From Prosapia bicincta (lineage: Eukaryota; Arthropoda; Insecta; Hemiptera; Cercopidae): a stretch of DNA of 64,000 nucleotides. The DNA lies in NCBI GenBank assembly GCA_036971475.1, contig JBAIZL010000005.1, positions 243,486,823-243,550,822 on the forward strand. Direction: 5' to 3'. Shown here piece after piece: positions 56,666-64,000 of the stretch. The notes under the pieces are model-generated. The model had not been told where the DNA came from. It worked only from the letters and a program-made list of their open reading frames with translations, and searched no databases. Both the position numbers and the translations under genes were made by a program. Position 1 is the stretch's first letter. Each line of letters opens with the position of its first letter.

Positions 56666-56709
<44 letters not shown>
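56666..56709. repeat. (GT)n microsatellite, right half of the split tract
   Basis: 44 bases of GT immediately after GCCCGCCGCA. Confidence 0.97.
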
Positions 56710-56710
<1 letters not shown>

Positions 56711-56934
56711 CCAGAAATGTCCACATAAAGTTATATAAGCTGATATTGTACAGTCTTAATTATGGTATTATATTATTGTTCATTATAACTCCTATTTTTC
56801 TAATTCACAAGAACGTGTCCGTGTAATCCGAGTATTCTGTAATAGTCTAAGAGGGGGCCTCGGTCCCATTTACCTCGAGTTATCGAAACTCTACTTTATA
56901 AGAACTAGTAATGAAAATCCATAAGATTTTTAAC
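56710..56934. other. Unannotated spacer
   Basis: About 225 bases; no feature recognised. Confidence 0.55.
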
Positions 56935-57263
56935 TTCTTACTTCTTGCTGCGGACGTCCAGGGTCATGTGAATCCGATGATCCGATGTCCATAATAAGTT
57001 GCTGCAGCCAAGGTCCAAAACTATTTATCGATCAATATTGTTTTGATGTTTCCCTGGCTTCCCAGCGCAGACAGCAGAGCTGCTCTTGGTGGAATTGGTG
57101 AGGAGCATCGAAGGAGGTCTAGAGTCTCCTCCTCTTTTCTACAGTTAGGGCAGAGTGGAGATTCACTCAGATTAAATCTGAAGAGATAGGTCTCAGTCAC
57201 AATGTGTCCGATTCTTGCTCGTGCTGCAAAGACGGCTGTAAATCTGGGAACCCCCTGATACAT
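56935..57263 (-). pseudogene. LINE C-terminal fragment with Cys/His domain
   Basis: The minus strand 57263-57021 encodes ARARIGHIVTETYLFRFNLS, then ESPLCPNCRKEEETLDLLRC. This is the C-terminal region of jockey/CR1/R1-like ORF2 proteins: RIGH...YLFRF, CPNC, and a Leu-Leu-Arg-Cys position where His is usual. Stop near 57021, then about 85 bases of probable 3' untranslated sequence. RT and RNase H are absent, so it is severely 5'-truncated. It is unrelated in detail to the LINE at 33 kb. Confidence 0.65.
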
Positions 57264-60200
57264 TCAAAAATCATTTGGTTCTTTTTGGATGACATAGAGG
57301 TTTATATAAGATTTTTAAGGATTATGAAATTAAATCAATGTAATATGAAACAAGTTGATAAAATTATAATATACTCTTACAAAAAAATTATGCTGAATAC
57401 ATCCCTTCTGATGAGTGCATTATTTGCAGTCATTTATCTTTCTATATAAAGGTGTACAATACAATACTCTGGAAATGAGAAAACAATACTAAAAAAAAAA
57501 ACATTTACAAGGTATTTAATGCATGTTATCGGACGGTATTATATTTAAATTTATTATTTAACTTGTCTAACTTTATTACTTTTTTTAATTGGCAATGATA
57601 ACCACAATTGATTTTTTGCTAGGAAAAAAAATTTAAATTATGTTTTCTCTAATTGCTGGAAGTATTTTCAAATTATATTTAAAGCTTAACTAGGAGCTAT
57701 TATTATTTGCATTTGTTATGAACGGAAAACTGGACAAGCGAAGCTGTTTCTTATTCAATATTTCTTAAAATCCATGCCATATATTTTAAACGCTAAGCTA
57801 CATAGCGGGTAATATATAAAAAGGTAATAATGTTTTGCCTAGTTCTATAGGTATTAATTAAATGTTAAAAAACCGTTGGTAACATCGCTAATTAGGCACT
57901 AACGACATAAGACACATAAAAATATTCCGTACACTGAAGCGGTTTGAACCGCAGGACGCATCGTCGTTAAGCTTTCCAAATAACTCACAAATAGCTACAT
58001 CGTTATTATGCCACAATTTAATGCTTAAGAAGTGACGTGGATATGAGCAACATAAATATTTAATAGCCGCCAATCTAGCGAGTGATATTGCTGGTAACCG
58101 TAAACTTCACCAGAAACAATGTTTTAATTCGATACTCGCGTTTCCATTTTATAGCATTCACAAGTGTCTATAAATGCATTATTTTTTGTTTCAGTAAATT
58201 ACCCGAACTAATGTTTTCAAAAAATTTACTCAAGTTCATTATTCACAATGCCCAATACAATTTAGTATTAGAAAGGATAATTCGAAGGTAACAGTTGACA
58301 AAATGAGACATACTTTACCCCTAATTTGTTATTGAAGGTAAGACAGGAATTCAGGTAACATAAATAATTTATGGTTATATAAATAAATTAAAGTTTTACG
58401 GTGGACAAATATAGTTTTACGGTAGAATTATACAAAATTTATTTAATGTTTTATCTATGTATTATATTATAATTACCTTACCTTTCTAATAGTCACACCT
58501 TTAGTTATCTAAATAATTAAACAATCATATAAACTTAATATCGCCTTCATTTATTCGTCTGACCTCCAATTCTTACAACTCATACCAAAAATTCATTAAT
58601 ATGATGCAGTGACAAAGTTTGATTGCATAACTAATACTACAACTACTAAAAAGGTGGATTCTTGAGACTTTAGGTTCTTTATACAATAAGTTTAATAAAT
58701 ACAGTGTTAGATAGCTCTTTCTCTCGGGTCGTTATTACGGAATCTTCTATAAAGTAGAAAGTGGTGAAAAAAACTTGATTAATATTTATAAAAACAATTA
58801 ATTTAAATTTGTTCTGAATTTACTAATTTATAAATATCTCTGTTGGCTGAATCTAATATAATGAAGTTTATATTTATTGTTTTCGCTTCTGGAATTCGTT
58901 GGTTGTTGGCGGTTACTTCTTCACTGGTTTTTTATAAAATCAATAATTAAATTTACTTCTCTACTTTTGGTTAGGACGGTGAGAACAGTTATCTTAAACA
59001 ATTGACCATGTGTATATTTTACTGAAAATACTTAAAATAAGGGTAAGTACTGAGGCAATAAGTACAACAAGAAGATAAAAACAAAATTGGACCATAATTT
59101 CAAAATTTATATTGTGTGAAACAATAACAAATTTAAGACATATGACCTTCACGTGGGTATAGGAAAGTTTTCGTAATTTATAAACCTTACAATTTTTACC
59201 GAAATGGAAAAGTGACAGCAAAAGTAGTTTCCATCATCATATTATTTGGCGTATCCAATTATCTGCAGATATAAATCATTCAAGTATTTACGCTTCCTAA
59301 TACAATTTATGTATAAAAATTGTTTGTCTTTCAATGATGCTTGAGTGATTTGATTCTCTTTTTTTTGTATTATTTATAATGTCCTTTTCGAAGTGTATAC
59401 TTAGGGGCCGTAATATGAAAGGACGCTTCGTCCCATACAAAAGTCCCCAGTTATATATTAAGTACATTGTACGCAAGTTAGAAAGTACGGCGGAGAAGGT
59501 GCGATATCGAAATCGAAGCTTCTAATTGGTAAATGCTGTTTTCATTATCTCGCTCGCATATACCGGCTGCCGGCCGTCAAACAGGCTAATGCAATATATT
59601 ACATTAGGGGATCGCTGCCGGCATATTGTCATTTCTTAAGTTAGTTATTTCTTACGCGGCTAGGCAGCGTCTATCGTGTAAACAAGAGCGTGGAAAATGG
59701 CCGCTGATAAGAAAATATCCATACAATTTTACTTTAGTATTGTTACTTCAAATTTTATTGTCTGACAGGTCAATCGTACAATAGCTGGGTTATGGAAACG
59801 TGAAGGAAACATCCTAACTTCCCGCTTCGTTAATTCATAAATATATCCTCAAATAATAACCATGATGACCCCTTATATTGTTTAAGAAACAAATTAAAGC
59901 TAGCGTACTTGTTTTATGCTGGACTCAACTCCATTTCTAGTACTATACATAATGCAAAATGAAAGATAAAATTATAAATTACCAACGTACTTCAAACGGT
60001 ATTATATCGTGCAAGACATTTGTGTTATTTCGTTACAACATTTTTCTGAGAGTAGACTACAGTCTATTCTCTAGACGCTTAGATATTTATAAATAAATCC
60101 ATTAAATATTAATATTGTAAACATTATTATTATTAATGCTGAATTATTTAATTATTTTTAAATTTATAAAAATAGTACTGTGAAAATTGGTGCAGTGTGT

Positions 60201-60344
60201 AAATATTTCAAATTAATCCTAACTATAATCCGATTCTAATATGAAGGATACTAAGAGTAATAGGATATGTAATTCTACGTATAATCCTACATATTGTAAA
60301 TCAAGGTATATAACTTAAATTTACACATGTACATAGCTATCTAT
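57264..60344. other. Unannotated AT-rich region with a GC-elevated island
   Basis: 59440-59710 is compositionally distinct (CATATACCGGCTGCCGGCC ... GATCGCTGCCGGCATATTG) without coding potential, and may be conserved non-coding DNA. Open frames at 57888-58073, 58082-58291 and 58994-59221 have no recognisable domain. Confidence 0.4.
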
Positions 60345-60397
60345 AAATCTCTCTCTCTCTTCTCCCTCTCTCCCCGCCTCTCTCCCCCCTCTCTCAT

Positions 60398-60489
<92 letters not shown>

Positions 60490-60493
60490 TATA

Positions 60494-60557
<64 letters not shown>

Positions 60558-60590
60558 AGAAAGAGAGAGAGAGAGAGTATATATATGAAA
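60345..60590. repeat. Compound (CT)n(AT)n(GA)n microsatellite
   Basis: CT repeats 60347-60446, AT repeats 60447-60555 broken by GATATAGAAT, then GA repeats and TATATATGAAA. Confidence 0.97.
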
Positions 60591-60697
60591 CAACGTAGGT
60601 TATTAAAATACAAGAATATTTATTAATTTATATTCTTTTAATTAATTAGTAAGATTATAAATTATTAAATATTTTTGTATTTGGATAACCTATGTTG
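60591..60697. mobile_element. Fold-back element D, third copy (core deleted)
   Basis: Left arm 60591-60631 (CAACGTAGGTTATTAAAATA...) and right arm 60657-60697 (...TTGGATAACCTATGTTG) are inverted repeats matching the outer arms of the copies at 36.4 and 52.5 kb. The hammerhead-like interior is absent. The tail AAACAAGAAAACACACAC after the right arm is shared with the 36.4-kb copy. Confidence 0.7.
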
Positions 60698-60723
60698 TTT
60701 TAAATTATTAAACAAGAAAACAC

Positions 60724-60725
60724 AC

Positions 60726-60807
<82 letters not shown>

Positions 60808-60914
60808 TGCCTATCTATCAATCCATACATTCAATTTTATACCTATCTATTTATCCCTCTCTTCAACTTTCTACCTATATATAATACATACACACACACA
60901 CACACACACACACA

Positions 60915-60965
<51 letters not shown>
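60724..60965. repeat. (AT)n(GT)n and (CA)n(TA)n microsatellites
   Basis: AC and AT to 60770, GT 60771-60806, then about 80 bases of CTATCTAT-like sequence, then CA 60891-60914 and TA 60920-60965. Confidence 0.97.
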
Positions 60966-60974
<9 letters not shown>

Positions 60975-60984
60975 CTAATACATA

Positions 60985-61880
60985 AATATCTAATGGTGTG
61001 TTTGTGTGTGTTACTCAATCACTTAAAAATTACTTTACCCACTGAGCTAAAATTTCACATAGACATTCTTAGGGGCCTTGATTAACACAAAGGCCTATTT
61101 TTATTCAGAAATTCCGTCAGGGAACCGTCCCACGAGCAGTAAAAACCTCTTTAAAACTCAATTTTCTTTACTCTATTTAACTTAACTTGGGTTAAGCAGC
61201 TGACAATCGTCTGTAACAGTCGCTTTTAAACATATTTCAACAGCTGATAGTAATTGATTGCTATTCATCTTTCTAGGTTAATTTACTTTACAAATATTAT
61301 GTTACAAGCACACATTTTTCTTTCACTTGGTTTTCAAGACAATAATCATTAGGTATATGGTTTGGTATATATGTTATTGGGAAGTAATCTATACTATTAT
61401 ATAAAAATCTAATGGTGTCTGTATGTGTGTGTAATACTTAATCAGGTGAAAGCTACTGGACCCATTAAGCTGAAATTTGGTATTTATTTCCCGTTCACTC
61501 TTATTCGATTTTAGCGAAAAAATTATACCGGGCGACTAAGAAAGTCATCAGAGATAAGAAAAAGCTTTTGAAAACTCTCACTCACTCAAAAAGTTTACAG
61601 TTTTGAAAAATACAATTCCCCCTTAACCGTGGTGTTAATAGGGCTGGTAAAAATACCTATTGCCCACCCCCAATACAGTGGATATAAAATGAATCAAAAA
61701 AAAAATCTCCTGAAGCTATGTTGATAATTATTGTTCGTTATTGCCACGGAAGATTAATTTTATTACCTATGAAGTATCTAGTCAGGATATATTTGGTTGT
61801 AATGTTATACGTTTAACCCATGTCGACATGTAAGGCTAGAATAGAGATCACGTGACCTAACATTACATGATCGTTAAGGC
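60985..61880. mobile_element. Composite interspersed repeat, copy 2 (Helitron-like, class uncertain)
   Basis: Same two-module order as 155-1010. Module one: TGTGTGTTACTCAATCACTT at 61004, GACATTCTTAGGGGCC, CAGCTGA...AACAGCTGATAG. Module two begins AATCTATACTATTATATAAA at 61387 and holds ACTGGACCCATTAAGCTGAA and GCGAAAAAATTATACCGGGC. The right end shares TAGAGATCACGTGACC with copy 1. Diverged from copy 1 by substitutions and small indels but co-linear. No coding capacity. Confidence 0.6.
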
Positions 61881-62489
61881 AAGTGAAGTAAAATTGAATG
61901 TATTTTTTGGAGATTACTGGAAAGAACGTAGAGAGAATAGAAAATAATAAAAAAGTAAAGACTCAGACTAATAAGGAATGAGAATATTTGAACATCTAGT
62001 TAATTTATTATTCTGTCACGTTTTAGCTATTACAGTCTCCTTAAACTTTTCTCAAGATGATTATTATTGTCTTAATAATACGCCTTAGTCTTGAGAATCA
62101 ACATAAGGTACAACTATCCCTGAAACAACTACGGAAATATAAATTAAATTTACTAGTAATTCAATTGTTGTGTTACTCATATACACATAAACCGTGCCTG
62201 TTTATTATTAGATACATTCATATTTTTATTACAGTTATAAAAATGTCATTAAACAATATTGATCGATCATTATCTAAAAAGTAAGGTTTAAAAAAAATAC
62301 GATAGATAATAGAGTCCTATATCTGTGCTGAAACATTAAGAGGAATGTAAAACATGATTTAACATCTAGGCAGGAATAGTTCTACCTGGAAGGTAGAAGT
62401 GGGAAGTGGGAAGCTTGGCTAAATTTCTTTTGCCCTTGTGCAAATCACTAGTGTTAAAATTATTCAGCTATCTTCTCTGCAACCTCACC
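61881..62489. other. Unannotated AT-rich spacer
   Basis: The 62057-62284 open frame (75 codons) has no recognisable domain. Confidence 0.55.
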
Positions 62490-62850
62490 TATCATCAGTA
62501 ATACATTTTTGTTTTAGCCAACAATGTATTTCAATGTGTTGATTGTTGTAGGATCTCACCATACTCCAGAAATGAATTTTTGTTTCAGCGAACAATGTAT
62601 TTCAGTGTTTTGTTTGTTATGCAGTATTACCATACTCCAGTAATGAATAATTATTTATCCAACAATGTATTTCAATGTGTTGTCTGTTGTGGAATTTCAC
62701 CATACTCCAATAATGAACTTTTGTTTTAGGCAACATTATATTTTAATGTTTTGATTGTTGTGCGATCTCACCATAATCCAATAATACATTTTTGTTTTAA
62801 CCAACAATGTTTTATATCTTGACTGTTGTTACTTGTCAGTAATGCAGCCA
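62490..62850. repeat. About 71-bp tandem repeat, 4-5 units
   Basis: ACAATG (or ACATTA) of the unit core lies at 62521, 62592, 62662, 62732 and 62804 (periods 70-72). Units share TTTTTGTTTTAGCCAACAATG, TTGATTGTTGT, CTCACCATACTCCA and AATGAA, with moderate divergence. Confidence 0.92.
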
Positions 62851-63443
62851 GTTACCATTTTGGAGGGTCGGTATTGATATTCTGGATATTTTATGCCTGC
62901 AGGGTCATAATTTTTCTTCAAATATATTCCAAAACTAAAACGTAGGCCTACTGAAGGGAAATAAAATTTAAGTAAATGTCCAAGTAATAATTTTGTATTT
63001 AGAATTCAAGGTAAAGTCTTCCGAAGTCCTAAAAATGTCTTAAAAGTAACTTTAAAATCTTTTTCTTCACAAACTAGCTCTACAATATATTCAACAATAT
63101 ATTGAATCTACGACATTTCTTTGAAGTTCGTTTAAAATTCCATCCTCTGATACAGCGATTTTCTCAGGGATTATTAGCCATAGCTAATCCAGTTAGGCGC
63201 TCTTCAGTAGTTTTATTAGACAAACGATGTCTGGCACAGCGTATAATTGCATTTAATGGTCATTGTATACGTATATTTATTAACAGCTTTAAAGTTACTA
63301 CCGATTCGTTTTACACAAAAACCATCCTTAAATATAATATCTATTTCGTTTTATAAAAGTTGGAAATTAATCATGTCAAATAAATTTGTTTCCCGATTAA
63401 AGATTATCGTCGTTTTGTAGAGGGTTAATCCTCAAATTATCCC
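62851..63443. other. Unannotated spacer
   Basis: The 63102-63356 open frame (84 codons) has no recognisable domain in that direction. A transposase-like minus-strand peptide was considered and is listed among the rejected items. Confidence 0.5.
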
Positions 63444-63679
63444 TGGATCATAAGAATCGCTGCATCCCTGATACGTCAATTATCGTCAATCCATCTGATT
63501 TAATTAGAACCTGTAGATTACTTTGGGTTTTTTATTGCTTTCATGTGTTTTTCCAAAACAATGGATCATAAGAATCGCTGCATCCCTGATACGTCAATTA
63601 TCGTCAATCCATCTGATTTAATTAGAACCTGTAGATTACTTTGGGTTTTTTATTGCTTTCATGTGTTTTTCCAAAACAA
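63444..63679. repeat. Exact 118-bp tandem duplication
   Basis: Bases 63444-63561 and 63562-63679 appear identical along all 118 positions (both start TGGATCATAAGAATCGCTGC and end TTCCAAAACAA). Such perfect identity implies a very recent duplication or an assembly artefact. The open frame 63543-63734 spans the second copy and is not a gene. Confidence 0.95.
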
Positions 63680-64000
63680 TTTACTACTGTTTACTTTTCT
63701 CATTTACTTTTACCAATTTCTCATAGACTCATAGTTCCTGTTTTATTTTGATATTAGATTTATAAAATGTATTCGTCTCAGATGCTATCTGCTGTATTTT
63801 TTCCTCTTTCATGTATATAAAACAATTTATTATATATTACTCAAGGGGGTTTCAAGACGTCCCCTACGTTTTAAGTTTATGCATGAGTAACCGATTGCCA
63901 CATAACCTTGCCGTTAACACACTTACACTAAAGCTTTACTAAGTCACTTAATCTCCACTCTCTTCACTATATTAAAAACATTCATCTCCTTTTTCGCTTA
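63680..64000. other. Unannotated AT-rich spacer to window end
   Basis: No feature recognised. Confidence 0.6.

Noticed and set aside
57404..57430. CTGATGAGTGC as a hammerhead core
   Set aside because: No GAAA downstream and no inverted partner.
63150..63270. Minus-strand peptide with RHRLSNKTTEERLTGLAM, recalling transposase-related hAT/ZMYM C-termini
   Set aside because: Only about 30 codons open, followed by a stop, with no other transposase motif nearby; too weak to annotate.

Overview
The window is AT-rich eukaryotic DNA with no convincing intact host gene. I see no operons, ribosome binding sites or long unique ORFs; most open frames come from microsatellites, a satellite or dead transposable elements. 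Abundant (GT)n/(AT)n microsatellites, Penelope-like elements, an RNase-H-bearing LINE and the frequent 'AGGCCTA' words suggest a large insect genome. Hemipteran is my guess, at low confidence. It reads as an intergenic or intronic repeat-rich stretch, possibly a regulatory desert, because several GC-elevated islands look like non-coding regulatory DNA.

Layout. 0-2.2 kb: microsatellite, a composite Helitron-like repeat and a Penelope-like (PLE) terminal fragment. 4.9-6.0 kb: two fold-back elements with hammerhead-like cores. 11.7-12.0 kb: a hAT-type MITE with target-site duplication. 14.0-14.6 kb: a 65-bp duplication and a large compound microsatellite. 17.7 kb: a third fold-back element. 18.8-19.2 kb: short tandem repeats. 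21.4-23.1 kb: a long inverted repeat followed by a 63-bp satellite with a 7-unit higher-order structure. 26.0-27.1 kb: two PLE fragments head to head, with GIY-YIG endonuclease sequence and the best hammerhead ribozyme candidate. 33.25-36.15 kb: a 5'-truncated, frameshifted LINE with reverse transcriptase and RNase H. 36.4 and 38.8 kb: more fold-back elements. 39.5-40.0 kb: 17-bp tandem array. 40.8 kb: a miRNA-precursor-sized hairpin. 41.1-41.6 kb: a second GIY-YIG PLE remnant. 45.2-46.0 kb: 156-bp trimeric tandem array. 47.6-48.75 kb: tRNA-like SINE pieces. 51.1 and 57 kb: LINE C-terminal scraps. 52.85-56.67 kb: an unclassified 3.8-kb insertion that splits a (GT)n tract. 60.3-61.9 kb: microsatellites, a fold-back remnant and a second copy of the composite repeat. 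62.5-63.7 kb: 71-bp and exact 118-bp tandem repeats.

The unifying theme is retroelement biology. At least seven loci carry a core CTGANGA, a short stem II and GAAA, mostly with exactly 16 nt between CTGANGA and GAAA, usually in inverted pairs that make long fold-backs. This matches PLE pseudo-LTRs carrying hammerhead ribozymes. One copy (minus strand near 26.1 kb) folds on paper into a complete type-I hammerhead.
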